DNA of 40,396 bases. Origin: JAAYCI01 sp047972265 (lineage in GTDB: Bacteria > Bacillota > Clostridia > Oscillospirales > Ruminococcaceae). The notes beneath the pieces are model-generated. The model made no database searches. It had not been told where the DNA came from and saw nothing but the letters and a program-made list of their open reading frames with translations. Position numbers and translations under genes: made by a program. The stretch spans positions 1 to 40,396 of the forward strand of contig JBKEAM010000155.1 of the NCBI GenBank assembly GCA_047972265.1, in the 5' to 3' direction. Shown here piece after piece: positions 23,999 to 31,822 of this stretch; within the stretch, counting starts at the first letter, position 1; every line of letters begins with the position of its first letter.

Positions 23999-24670
23999 CT
24001 ATTCAATTACTACTTTTTGTTTTATAAAGGTCATGCTTAGTACAGTAAAAATAAAGGCCTGCAACGCACCTACAAATACATCAAAATAAGCATGCAGCAC
24101 CGCCGGAAGAACAAAGTTTAGCGCCAACGGCAACATATCGTAAATAAGGCCCATTACAATAACGCCACCCAAAATATTGCCAAATAACCTAAACCCTAAA
24201 GAAATAGGCTTTGATATTTCGCCCATTATATTTAGCGGCAAAAACACAGCTACTGGCTGAATATAGCTTTTAAAATAAGCGCCTTTTGCCTTTATAATTC
24301 CCATAACATGTATTAAAACAAATATGGTTAGTGCCAGTGCCAATGTTGTTGCAAGGTCTGCCGTGGGGGGCCTTAGCCCTATTAATCCCACATAGTTAGA
24401 GATAAGGATAAACGCAAAAATGCCAAAAAAGAAAGAATCAAACGCCATCAGCTCTGGGCCCATCATGGTTTTTGTAAGGCTTTGCATCATCTCTACCATG
24501 TACTCCACCAAATTTTGAAATCCGCTGGAGGGCACCTCGGTAAACTTGCGCATTTTTATGCGTACCACCACCGCAAACACTATTAAAATAGCCATTACCA
24601 CCCAAGTGGCAAGCAGTGTACTGGTAAGGTATACCTTGTTGACTTTGCAAAAACAAAATGCTATTATCAT
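23999..24670 (-). CDS. atpB: ATP synthase a subunit, apparently 5'-truncated
   Basis: The frame from ATG 24670 codes for 223 residues. The body is a good a subunit: helices from LLATWVVMAILIVFAV onward, GEISKPISLGFRLFGN with the essential Arg near the c-ring, and a C-terminal YFDVFVGALQAFIFTVL. The first 10 or so residues (MIIAFCFCK) do not look like an a subunit, have no ribosome site, and are encoded by the promoter and operator of the divergent marR-type gene. The native N-terminus and operon promoter were therefore probably lost when that cassette arrived. A short-form a subunit with a real start here is the alternative. Confidence 0.75.
   Translation of the reverse strand: MIIAFCFCKVNKVYLTSTLLATWVVMAILIVFAVVVRIKMRKFTEVPSSGFQNLVEYMVEMMQSLTKTMMGPELMAFDSFFFGIFAFILISNYVGLIGLRPPTADLATTLALALTIFVLIHVMGIIKAKGAYFKSYIQPVAVFLPLNIMGEISKPISLGFRLFGNILGGVIVMGLIYDMLPLALNFVLPAVLHAYFDVFVGALQAFIFTVLSMTFIKQKVVIE
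24639..24667 (+). promoter_or_regulatory. Promoter of the marR-MATE cassette
   Basis: TTGACT (24639-24644), 17 bases, TATTAT (24662-24667) is a strong match on the plus strand. It lies inside the 5' end of the atpB reading frame and runs straight into the operator palindrome. Confidence 0.75.
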
Positions 24671-24693
24671 TTAGTCCGTATTCGGACTAAATG
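24668..24693. promoter_or_regulatory. MarR operator palindrome
   Basis: A 26-base inverted repeat with 12 of 13 pairs matching: left arm CATTTAGTCCG, right arm CGGACTAAATG, centre TATT. It begins one base after the -10 of the marR promoter and ends at the GGAGG ribosome site, a typical autorepressor position. It also covers the atpB ATG. Confidence 0.8.
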
Positions 24694-24707
24694 GAGGAAA
24701 AATATAT

Positions 24708-25169
24708 ATGACTGATGAATTAAAAGAATACTACCGCTCTTATTTTGAGATAGGCTATGTTTACGACCAATGGGCCCAGTTTAACAACATTACAAGCAAT
24801 ACTCTTTTTGTTATCTATATATTGTTTGAGTTCCCAGATTTGTGTACGCAAAAGTTTATTTGCAATAAACTGTTTTTGCCAAAACAAACGGTAAATTCTA
24901 TATTGGATACCCTAGAAAACAAGGGCTATATAAGCAAAAAAGCCTCGCCGCTTGATAAGAGAGAAAAAGTGCTTTCCCTAACAAAAACAGGGGTGGACTA
25001 CGCACACGATATCCTTTTTGCTTTATATCAATTTGAAGAAAACGCCTTTGCTTCAATGGATGAAAAAGAACGAAAAGGAATGATTGAAGGAAACGCGGCA
25101 TACTGTAATCAATTAAGCCAACAATTAGAGCTGGCAATAACACGGAGAAAAAATAAGAATGCGGAATAA
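24708..25169 (+). CDS. MarR-family transcriptional regulator
   Basis: This 153-residue winged-helix regulator has the recognition-helix region CNKLFLPKQTVNSILDTLEN and the wing KKASPLDKREKVLSLTKTG, where Asp-Lys-Arg-Glu is the usual MarR wing tip. Flanking helices form the dimer interface. It overlaps the MATE transporter gene by 11 bases, and a near-perfect palindrome lies in its leader. It most likely represses itself and the pump until a small toxic compound binds. GGAGG lies upstream of the ATG. Confidence 0.92.
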   Translation: MTDELKEYYRSYFEIGYVYDQWAQFNNITSNTLFVIYILFEFPDLCTQKFICNKLFLPKQTVNSILDTLENKGYISKKASPLDKREKVLSLTKTGVDYAHDILFALYQFEENAFASMDEKERKGMIEGNAAYCNQLSQQLELAITRRKNKNAE

Positions 25170-26436
25170 GTTTATTAAATATGTAGTTCCTTCTATGATT
25201 ACTTTTTTGGTAACAGGAATATACATTAGTATTGATGGTTTTTTTGTTGGCCGCGTTGTTGGAGATATTGGCATTGCCAGCATCAATATGGCATGGCCTT
25301 TGGCTGCTGTTATTTTGGCTTTAGGAACAAGCATTGGTATGGGCGGAGCAATTCATATGTCTGCCTTAAACGGAGCCGGAAAGAAAAAAGAGGCTCAAAA
25401 AATATTGGGCAATACACTTGTATACCTAGCAATTGCGGCTGTATTTATTGCGGCTTTTCTCTTGCTGTTTGGCAAAACAATGCTTACATTATTGGGCGCA
25501 AGCGGCGAACTGCTGGCATTAAGCGATAATTACCTAAAAATATTGGCCTACGGCGCTGCCATACAAATTTTTAGTGTTGGAATAACGCCGCTTTTACGCA
25601 ACCAAAATAAAGCCTGGATTGCAATGGTTCTCATGGTATCAAACTCCATTATTGATACTGCGTTAAGCGGTATATTTGTACTTGGGTTTAAATGGGGTGT
25701 TGAGGGTGCCGCCGTAGCCACATTAATAGGCCAATCTATTGCCCTTGTGCCGGCTGTTATTATCTTAGCCAAAACAGAAAAAAATCTTTTCTTGGTCATT
25801 TTTTCAAAACTCTCAGGTAGTTTTTGCATCTTACGCTCTGCCCTGCCTGTTTTTGGGCTTTCCTTTATTCCGGCGGTAACCATTATCATCCTCAACAGGC
25901 AAATTGTAACCTATGGTGGTGCAAAGGGCCTGGCAGTATTTGCCATTGCTTCTTATGTAATTTCAGTAGGGCAACTGCTTGCACAAGGCATAGGCGAAGG
26001 AAGCCAGCCTTTAATAAGCTATTACTATGACGCAAACAAGCAAGCTAAAGTAAAGCAGCTTAAAAGGTGGACTTACTACACAGGCATTGCGGTTGGCACT
26101 CTCGTATTCATTATAATTATTCTTTCAAAAAATTATATCCCGCACTTTTTTGGCGCATCTGCCGAAACCTCTGCTGCTTTGCAAAAAGCACTGCCCTTGC
26201 TGGCAGCGTCTTTACCGTTATATTCTTTTTCAAGAGCCACAACAGAGTTTTTTAACGCAATAAAGAAAAGCCATTTTTCCTCTATCATGGTTTATGGTGA
26301 AGCTTTGGTATTGCTGCCCATATGCGCCATTGTACTGCCCATTTTTATGGGTTTAACGGGCGTTTGGCTCACAGTTTTTATCGTTCAGGCTTTAATCTCT
26401 TTGGTTGGCATCTTTCTTCTTAAAAGCAACAAGTAG
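25159..26436 (+). CDS. MATE-family efflux transporter
   Basis: This 425-residue protein has about twelve membrane helices and the MATE pattern: IDGFFVGRVVGDIGIASINMAW-type residues in helix 1-2 (IDGFFVGRVVGDIGIA), SIGMGGAIHMSALNGAGKKK, and in the second half GEGSQPLISYYYDANKQAKV, matching the repeated G...QP...NYGAG-like motif. It would export cationic drugs or metabolites using Na+ or H+. It is the second gene of the marR cassette, read against the direction of the flanking atp and rnf operons. Confidence 0.92.
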   Translation: MRNKFIKYVVPSMITFLVTGIYISIDGFFVGRVVGDIGIASINMAWPLAAVILALGTSIGMGGAIHMSALNGAGKKKEAQKILGNTLVYLAIAAVFIAAFLLLFGKTMLTLLGASGELLALSDNYLKILAYGAAIQIFSVGITPLLRNQNKAWIAMVLMVSNSIIDTALSGIFVLGFKWGVEGAAVATLIGQSIALVPAVIILAKTEKNLFLVIFSKLSGSFCILRSALPVFGLSFIPAVTIIILNRQIVTYGGAKGLAVFAIASYVISVGQLLAQGIGEGSQPLISYYYDANKQAKVKQLKRWTYYTGIAVGTLVFIIIILSKNYIPHFFGASAETSAALQKALPLLAASLPLYSFSRATTEFFNAIKKSHFSSIMVYGEALVLLPICAIVLPIFMGLTGVWLTVFIVQALISLVGIFLLKSNK

Positions 26437-26475
26437 GGCCTACCTTTATATAATATTATTTTACTGCACAAAAAA

Positions 26476-26504
26476 GAGGCTCTTCCACTGAAGAGCCCCT
26501 TTTT
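26476..26504 (+). terminator. Bidirectional terminator between MATE and rnf operon
   Basis: GGCTCTT / AAGAGCC stem with A-run before and T-run after. It can stop both the plus-strand MATE transcript and the minus-strand rnf transcript. Confidence 0.85.
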
Positions 26505-26560
26505 ATATGGTACATTTTATGCCAATTGCAAAGTACAACTAATCTTACAATTCTGCAATT

Positions 26561-26698
26561 TTAATTGTCTGCGTCTGTTTGTTCTTTATTAACAGAATTA
26601 TTCCAGCGGGCAAGGATGGCATTGCCCACAAAAGCCACAATAACGGCACCAACCATACCCACCACCGTTACAATAATAATAGCTGTTGATTGTTCCAT
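26561..26698 (-). CDS. Small single-pass membrane protein at the end of the rnf operon
   Basis: This 45-residue frame has AGGAGG five bases before ATG 26698 (a second ATG lies just upstream). Residues about 6-29 are a Val/Ile/Ala/Gly membrane helix containing VTVVGMVGAVIVAFVGNAIL, followed by a short Asn/Lys/Asp/Glu tail. It lies 47 bases after rnfA on the same strand, before the terminator, where rnfB normally sits. It has no cysteine and no resemblance I can see to RnfB. It may be a small accessory subunit of this Rnf variant. The ribosome site and helix support coding; the function is unknown. Confidence 0.65.
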   Translation of the reverse strand: MEQSTAIIIVTVVGMVGAVIVAFVGNAILARWNNSVNKEQTDADN

Positions 26699-26745
26699 CA
26701 TAACCTCCTGTAAAACGCGCCTAACGGCTTAACTATAAAAGGATA

Positions 26746-27360
26746 TTACGCCACAATCCCAAACAGGTTTTCCAGCAGGCCGCTAAAGCCCATAAACGCA
26801 AGGCTGGTAATGGCTGCCGAAATTAATGTGATGGGAATGCCCTGAAAAGCCTTTGGCGGCTTTGCCAGTACAAGGCGGCGCTGTACTGCACAAAACAGCA
26901 ACATTGCCACGCCAAAACCAATACCGGCGCCCAGTGCATATACCAGTGCTTCTGCAAAGGTATACCCTATTAATGCGCCGCCCGGGGTGTATACGCTTAA
27001 AAACAATACGCCCAAAACCACGCCATTGGTAATAACCATGGGCAGGTGTTCTTTAAATGCGGTGTACAGCGCAGGTACAAACTGATGCAGCAAAAATGCA
27101 ATCAGGTACAAAATTGCTGTAATAATAATGATAAACAGCAGGTTGCTCATAAAGTCTAACCCTGCGGGCAGCAATACAAACGTGTATAGCGGCCAGCAAA
27201 GCGCTGTAGCAATCACCATAACCACCGTAAGCAAGCTGCTTAAAGCAATCACAGGCTTTACTTTGCGAGACGCGTTTAAAAACGATTCTACACCCAAAAA
27301 CTTGGTAAGCACAAAGTTGTTAACCAGTATTACACTAAAGAAGATAAATGCCATTTTCAT
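26746..27360 (-). CDS. rnfA: Rnf electron transport complex subunit A (variant lacking Fe-S cysteines)
   Basis: This 204-residue protein has six membrane helices and clear RnfA landmarks: VILVNNFVLTKFLG at the N-terminus, TNGVVLGV in the middle and ITSLAFMGFSGL at the end. In RnfA/RsxA the first and second landmarks read FLGLCPF and TNCAVLGV; here the cysteines are Glu25 and Gly113. These cysteines pair with two from RnfE to hold a [2Fe-2S] cluster in the membrane. Two other Cys (55 and about 157) lie elsewhere and do not align. It overlaps rnfE by four bases. The family call is firm; the cluster cannot form in the usual way. Confidence 0.9.
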   Translation of the reverse strand: MKMAFIFFSVILVNNFVLTKFLGVESFLNASRKVKPVIALSSLLTVVMVIATALCWPLYTFVLLPAGLDFMSNLLFIIIITAILYLIAFLLHQFVPALYTAFKEHLPMVITNGVVLGVLFLSVYTPGGALIGYTFAEALVYALGAGIGFGVAMLLFCAVQRRLVLAKPPKAFQGIPITLISAAITSLAFMGFSGLLENLFGIVA

Positions 27361-28034
27361 GCCTCAGCCACCTCCTCCAGTAGTTCTTCTTCCGGCTCTG
27401 CACGTTTTGCACGTTCTTTTTTAATAAAGCTTCGTTTTGCCATTTGCTCTGTAAAACAAACCAAAGCTGCCAAAACACCAAGTACAAAAAAGCCGCCTGC
27501 CGGAAGTGTCATGATTGCAAACGAGGGGATGGTTTCGGGAATTACCTGAAAACCAAGCCAAGTTCCAAAACCAAAAATTTCGCGGATACTGCCCATTATA
27601 AACAGCACCAATGAAAATCCAATTCCCATACCCAGTGCATCCAGCACCGCGGGTAACACTCTGTTTTTAGAAGCAAAGGTATCTACCCTGCCCAAAATAA
27701 TGCAGTTAACGGTTACCAGCGGCAGGTAAATGCCCAAGGTATTGTTTAACTGCGGGAAAAAGATGCGCACCATCATGTGCAAAAGGGTAACAAGTGTTGC
27801 AATAATGATGATATACGAGGGCAGCTTTACCCCTTTGGGGATAATCCCCTGCAATAAAGAAGCCAACAGGTTTGCACACAATAACACAATCATAACCGCT
27901 ATGCCCATGCCAAGGCTGTTGTATACGGCAGTGGTAACTGCCAGCGCCGGGCAAACACCCAGCATCAGCCTAAGCGCCGGGTTTTCTTTAAGCAAACCAT
28001 TTGCAAAAACCCTAATATTGCTTTGCTTTTTCAT
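27357..28034 (-). CDS. rnfE: Rnf electron transport complex subunit E
   Basis: This 225-residue protein has six membrane helices and RnfE motifs: LGVCPALAVTTAVYNSLGMG with Cys28, LVTVNCIILGR with Cys111, and FIMGSIREIFGFGTWLG. Both cysteines expected to ligate the membrane [2Fe-2S] cluster are present, unlike in its partner RnfA. The C-terminal tail is charged (Lys/Arg then Glu-rich). It starts one base after rnfG and overlaps rnfA by four. Confidence 0.92.
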   Translation of the reverse strand: MKKQSNIRVFANGLLKENPALRLMLGVCPALAVTTAVYNSLGMGIAVMIVLLCANLLASLLQGIIPKGVKLPSYIIIIATLVTLLHMMVRIFFPQLNNTLGIYLPLVTVNCIILGRVDTFASKNRVLPAVLDALGMGIGFSLVLFIMGSIREIFGFGTWLGFQVIPETIPSFAIMTLPAGGFFVLGVLAALVCFTEQMAKRSFIKKERAKRAEPEEELLEEVAEA

Positions 28035-28035
28035 A

Positions 28036-29214
28036 TTATGCGGCCTCCTTTGCCTGCGGCAATGCAGCCACTGCTTTGTTTACCGCATCAATAACACCCT
28101 TGCTGGTTTCAGTTGCTCCGGCAACCTCCTGTATCGGATCCAGCGCAAACGGGCCTATGCCTCCCTCAAACTGACCAAGGAAAGCGGTATCCTTATCAAC
28201 CTTGCTGCCTATTCCTTCGGTATCTTTGCTAGTGTCTGCCCACAGGCCGGTAACAGTACCGTCCTCCTGCATAGCAACAGCAACCGTTACCGATGTATCC
28301 GAAGCGTAGCCCTTGCCCATAGTCACCAGCACATAAGTGCCGTCATCACCAAGGTAAGCGCCGCCAATTCCTTCAACCTGTTCGGCATCCAGCTCCAGCT
28401 CTGTCCAGCCAGAAGCGCTTGGCATCAAGCTTTCTAGCACGCCCTCCGGCAGTTCTACCTTACGTATGCCGCCCATCAGCTCGATACTATAATAGTTGAT
28501 AGCCGCATTGATGGCCGAAACAGCACCGTTTGTAGACACGGTTGCACCTGCCAAAGCCTGTATTTCGTTGCTACCGGCAGCGGGAGAAATGCCGTATTTT
28601 ACAATGCTTATCTCTTCGGCGGTTAACCCGGCAAACTGGGCCGCAAAAGATTTGCTGGTAGAAATGTTTTGCCCAAGGCCGGCTGTTTCGTGGTTTTCGC
28701 CAAAAATAACACCGGTAATTTTTCCTTCGGCATCAAAGCCCACTAGTACAGGCACGGGGCTTTTGTAGCCACGTGCTTCGGCACCAATTACATAGCCTGC
28801 CTCACCGGCGGCTTTATAAACAGCCGTAATGTTGCCGGGCAATTCCTCTGGTGTTACATCCTCAAACGAGGGCGCCTGCACCAGTTGCTGCATTTGTGCC
28901 AAAGCGGCCTGCTGCTGGCTTTGTTCTATCAGCGGCTTTGTGAAAATATTGGCAACCACAAGCAAAACAATGCCCGCCACACACACTGCGGCCATGGTAA
29001 CAAGCGGTTTTACCCATGAAGGCAGGTTCTCGCTCTTTGCCTTTTCGGTGGTTGCTCTTTCAAACTTCTTTTTCTTGGTAACTTTTTCTTCTGCCTTATC
29101 TTCTGCTTTTTCCTCTGCCTCTTCTTCTTTTACTTCGGCAGCGGTTTCGGTTGTTTCCACCTCAGCAGCTTCTTCTTCGGCCAGGTCTTTTACAATCTTT
29201 TCGCGGTCTTCCAT
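28036..29214 (-). CDS. rnfG: RnfG-like subunit with two FMN-binding domains
   Basis: This 392-residue protein is about twice the usual RnfG length. Residues 1-66 are a highly charged Glu/Lys/Ala region in the cytoplasm, followed by one membrane helix (about 70-91). Two FMN_bind domains then lie outside: the first (about 133-240) has GYKSPVPVLVGFDAEG, HETAGLG and the flavinylation-type motif AGATVS (222-227); the second (about 290-382) has EDGTVTGLWADTSKDTEGIG and AGATET (365-370). A covalent FMN is expected at the last Ser/Thr of each motif. It begins three bases after rnfD. An ApbE flavin transferase is needed and is not in the window. Confidence 0.9.
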   Translation of the reverse strand: MEDREKIVKDLAEEEAAEVETTETAAEVKEEEAEEKAEDKAEEKVTKKKKFERATTEKAKSENLPSWVKPLVTMAAVCVAGIVLLVVANIFTKPLIEQSQQQAALAQMQQLVQAPSFEDVTPEELPGNITAVYKAAGEAGYVIGAEARGYKSPVPVLVGFDAEGKITGVIFGENHETAGLGQNISTSKSFAAQFAGLTAEEISIVKYGISPAAGSNEIQALAGATVSTNGAVSAINAAINYYSIELMGGIRKVELPEGVLESLMPSASGWTELELDAEQVEGIGGAYLGDDGTYVLVTMGKGYASDTSVTVAVAMQEDGTVTGLWADTSKDTEGIGSKVDKDTAFLGQFEGGIGPFALDPIQEVAGATETSKGVIDAVNKAVAALPQAKEAA

Positions 29215-29217
29215 CGG

Positions 29218-30249
29218 TTAAGCCACCTCCTTGTTCGCCCTGCGCTTTTTGCTCATCTGGCGGGTAGCTCCAAGCGGTTTTTGGAGGCAGATACTGTTGA
29301 TAAACGGAACCAGCAGGTTCATGATTAAAATAGCGTACGAAACGCCCTCCGTTGTATGGCTCCATGTACGTATGGCCACTGTAATAACCGCAAGGCCAAT
29401 GCCAAATACTATTTTACCCTTTAAGGTATAAGGGCTGGTAACATAATCGGTTGCCATAAAAAAGGCCCCCAGCAGCAGGCCGCCGCTTAACACCCACAAC
29501 ATGGCGTTCCACGCGTACAGGCCAGCGCCAGAAACAGCACTGCCAAAACCGCCTGCGGCGGCGCCAGTGCCAAAGTCTAGCAAAAATTTTAAAACAAAGG
29601 TACCGCCAATATACACAACCGGGATAGAAGCGCTCATCACCTTAAACAAAATTAAGGCAACACCACCCAAAATAAGGGTAACCGCAACTGTTTCGCCCAT
29701 GGTACCGCCGTGGGTACCCAGCAGCAAATCAATAAGCGGCACACTGCCATTGCGCAGCACCGCAAGCGGTGTGGCGCTGGCCAGGGCCTCGGGCCCGCCG
29801 CTTACACTGGCGGGATAGGTATACTGCATCATTTGTGCTGGGAAACCCAACTGTAAAACAATACGCCCTACCAAAGCCGGGTTTGCAAAGTTAAAGCCAA
29901 TACCGCCAAACAACTGCTTTGTAATTACAATGGCTACAAAAGAGCCAATGCAAGCCATCCAAAGCGGAAAAGCAGGCGGCAGGTTAAATGCCAAAATAAG
30001 GCCGGTAACCACTGCCGAAAAATCCCCAATGGTAATGGGCTTTTTTAATACCAATTGATACAGGTATTCAAAAATTACACAGCTGGCAACGGTAACACCT
30101 GCAAGTAGCAGTACGCGCAAGCCAAAAATAAAAGCCGAAGCAACCAAAGTGGGGCAAAGTGCAATGGTAACTGCCACCATTATTTTTCGCGTGGTAAGGG
30201 GCGAAGTAATGTGCGGGGCAGCAACAGTTGCAAGTCTATTTTGTGCCAT
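29218..30249 (-). CDS. rnfD: Rnf electron transport complex subunit D
   Basis: This 343-residue protein has about ten membrane helices, APHITSPLTTRKIM at the N-terminus, the NqrB/RnfD-type FQ-like region GGIGFNFANPALVGR, and ALASATPLAVLRNG with the Thr expected to carry FMN as a phosphoester. DYVTSPYTLKGK near the end is also conserved. ATG 30249 is chosen because AAAGGAG lies eight bases upstream; it overlaps rnfC by 14 bases. With RnfG it forms the flavin path across the membrane. Confidence 0.92.
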   Translation of the reverse strand: MAQNRLATVAAPHITSPLTTRKIMVAVTIALCPTLVASAFIFGLRVLLLAGVTVASCVIFEYLYQLVLKKPITIGDFSAVVTGLILAFNLPPAFPLWMACIGSFVAIVITKQLFGGIGFNFANPALVGRIVLQLGFPAQMMQYTYPASVSGGPEALASATPLAVLRNGSVPLIDLLLGTHGGTMGETVAVTLILGGVALILFKVMSASIPVVYIGGTFVLKFLLDFGTGAAAGGFGSAVSGAGLYAWNAMLWVLSGGLLLGAFFMATDYVTSPYTLKGKIVFGIGLAVITVAIRTWSHTTEGVSYAILIMNLLVPFINSICLQKPLGATRQMSKKRRANKEVA

Positions 30250-31561
30250 TTCCGTTGCTCCTTTCTGCCATGTAATAGGCACGTGCTTTTGCGCAGTTGG
30301 GCGAAAGTATACGCTTTGCCGGGCAAACATAGCTGCAAATGCCGCAAGCTATGCAGGCATCGGCATACAAAACACCCAGCTGGCCAACATCCTGCGCCTC
30401 AAGGCTCTCGCAAATTTCTATAGGAGAAAGCCCCATGGGGCAAGCCGAAACACAGCGCCCGCAGCGTATGCAGGGCTCTGGATCGGGCAGCTCTGCCTTT
30501 TCTTTAGAAAAAGCCAGCAAAGCATTGTTTTGTTTCGAAATCGGAAAATCTACCGAAGGCAGGGTCACACCCGTCATCGGGCCGCCCGACACCAGCTTTT
30601 CTACCGCACGTTTGCAGCCGCCGCAAAAGTCCAAAACGTCGCTTGCCGGGGTACCAACAATCACATCCACGTTTTTGGCTTCTACAACAGCGTCACCATC
30701 CACCGTAATGCGGCGGCGCACCAGCGGCATACCGGTGGCAATATATTTGCCTATGGTAGAAGCTGTGGTAACGTTCATCATTAATATACCTACGTCCGCA
30801 GGCAAACCACCCACAGGCACTTCGCGCCCTGTGGTATTTTCTATCAGTATTTTTTCTGCACCCTGCGGGTAACGTGTGCTTAAAGGCATAACCGTAAGGC
30901 TGGGGTCACCCTTGGTAAGGGTAAACAGGTAATCCATTGCCTCCGGTTTATTTCTTTCTATGGCAATAATCACCTTGGGGATATCCAGGTATTTTTTGGC
31001 GGCGGCAATGCCCGTCATAACGGTATCGCCATTCTCCAATATTTCCCTGTCGTCCGAAGTGATGTACGGCTCACATTCGCATGCGTTGATTATGATTGTA
31101 TCAATGGGATGCTCCGGATTGCCATTCATTTTGGTGGCGGTCGGAAATCCCGCTCCGCCAAGCCCAACCAATCCGCTGGCCGAAACCGCCTCTAAAAAGC
31201 TTTCCCGGTCACGCACCACAGGCGGTATTACCGATGGCGCAATGGTTTGCATTCCGTCCGATTCGATAATAACCGCTTCGGTCATTCGGCCTTCGGCATC
31301 CTTTATTTTTTCTATAGAAGCTACCGTTCCCGAAACACCGGAGTAGATATCGGCGCCAAGCCCTTGGGCTTTTCCAACAAGCGAACCAACCATTATTTTT
31401 TCGCCCTGCGTTACCACAGGTTTGCATGGGGCACCAATATGCTGCTTCATAAACAGCACTATCCGCTTTGGTACCGGCATGGTAGTGGTTGCTACCTTTT
31501 CGGTGTTCTTGTTTTCTTGCAGATGAACACCCAGCGCCTCTCTCTTAAGTTTTTTAAACAT
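30236..31561 (-). CDS. rnfC: Rnf electron transport complex subunit C
   Basis: This 441-residue cytoplasmic subunit has an N-terminal RnfC barrel/lipoyl-like part, the nucleotide/FMN-binding segment LVGLGGAGFPTATKM, NACECEPYITSDDRE, and two C-terminal 4Fe-4S motifs, CIRCGRCVSACP from residue 364 and CIACGICSYVCP from 403. These are the features of the NADH-oxidising end of Rnf (homologous to NuoF/Nqo1 parts). It is the first gene of the operon, with a strong promoter at 31654-31682. All expected cofactors seem retained. Confidence 0.93.
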   Translation of the reverse strand: MFKKLKREALGVHLQENKNTEKVATTTMPVPKRIVLFMKQHIGAPCKPVVTQGEKIMVGSLVGKAQGLGADIYSGVSGTVASIEKIKDAEGRMTEAVIIESDGMQTIAPSVIPPVVRDRESFLEAVSASGLVGLGGAGFPTATKMNGNPEHPIDTIIINACECEPYITSDDREILENGDTVMTGIAAAKKYLDIPKVIIAIERNKPEAMDYLFTLTKGDPSLTVMPLSTRYPQGAEKILIENTTGREVPVGGLPADVGILMMNVTTASTIGKYIATGMPLVRRRITVDGDAVVEAKNVDVIVGTPASDVLDFCGGCKRAVEKLVSGGPMTGVTLPSVDFPISKQNNALLAFSKEKAELPDPEPCIRCGRCVSACPMGLSPIEICESLEAQDVGQLGVLYADACIACGICSYVCPAKRILSPNCAKARAYYMAERSNGNGTK

Positions 31562-31653
31562 TTATGAATAATCTCCTCTCGCATGCCCGCAAACAAAGAC
31601 TGCCGCACTGCACAAGACACAGCACCCCATAGTATAACAATGGCATCTTTATT

Positions 31654-31682
31654 ATTTTAAGCATTCATGATGGTAGTGTCAA
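31654..31682 (-). promoter_or_regulatory. Promoter of the rnf operon
   Basis: TTGACA (31677-31682), 17 bases, TAAAAT (31654-31659) on the minus strand, about 90 bases before rnfC. The -35 is a consensus match. Confidence 0.75.
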
Positions 31683-31765
31683 CTTGCAATATAGGGCTTT
31701 ATACCCCTTTTTATACCGCAAATATCCTTTAGCTGCTATTTACTTTACCGCCATGTATGATATAC

Positions 31766-31794
31766 TTGATATGTGTATTTTATACATATATTAC
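31766..31794 (+). promoter_or_regulatory. Promoter of the gene at 31823
   Basis: TTGATA (31766-31771), 17 bases, TATTAC (31789-31794) on the plus strand, about 28 bases before the start codon. It is divergent from the rnf promoter. Confidence 0.65.
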
Positions 31795-31822
31795 AGCGTT
31801 TTATTACAGGGGGACGGTAAAA

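Noticed and set aside
24626..26504. MarR-MATE cassette as a complete transposon
   Set aside because: No transposase, terminal inverted repeats or target-site duplication are visible at either end; a 12-bp palindrome at 24626-24637 has no partner on the other side.
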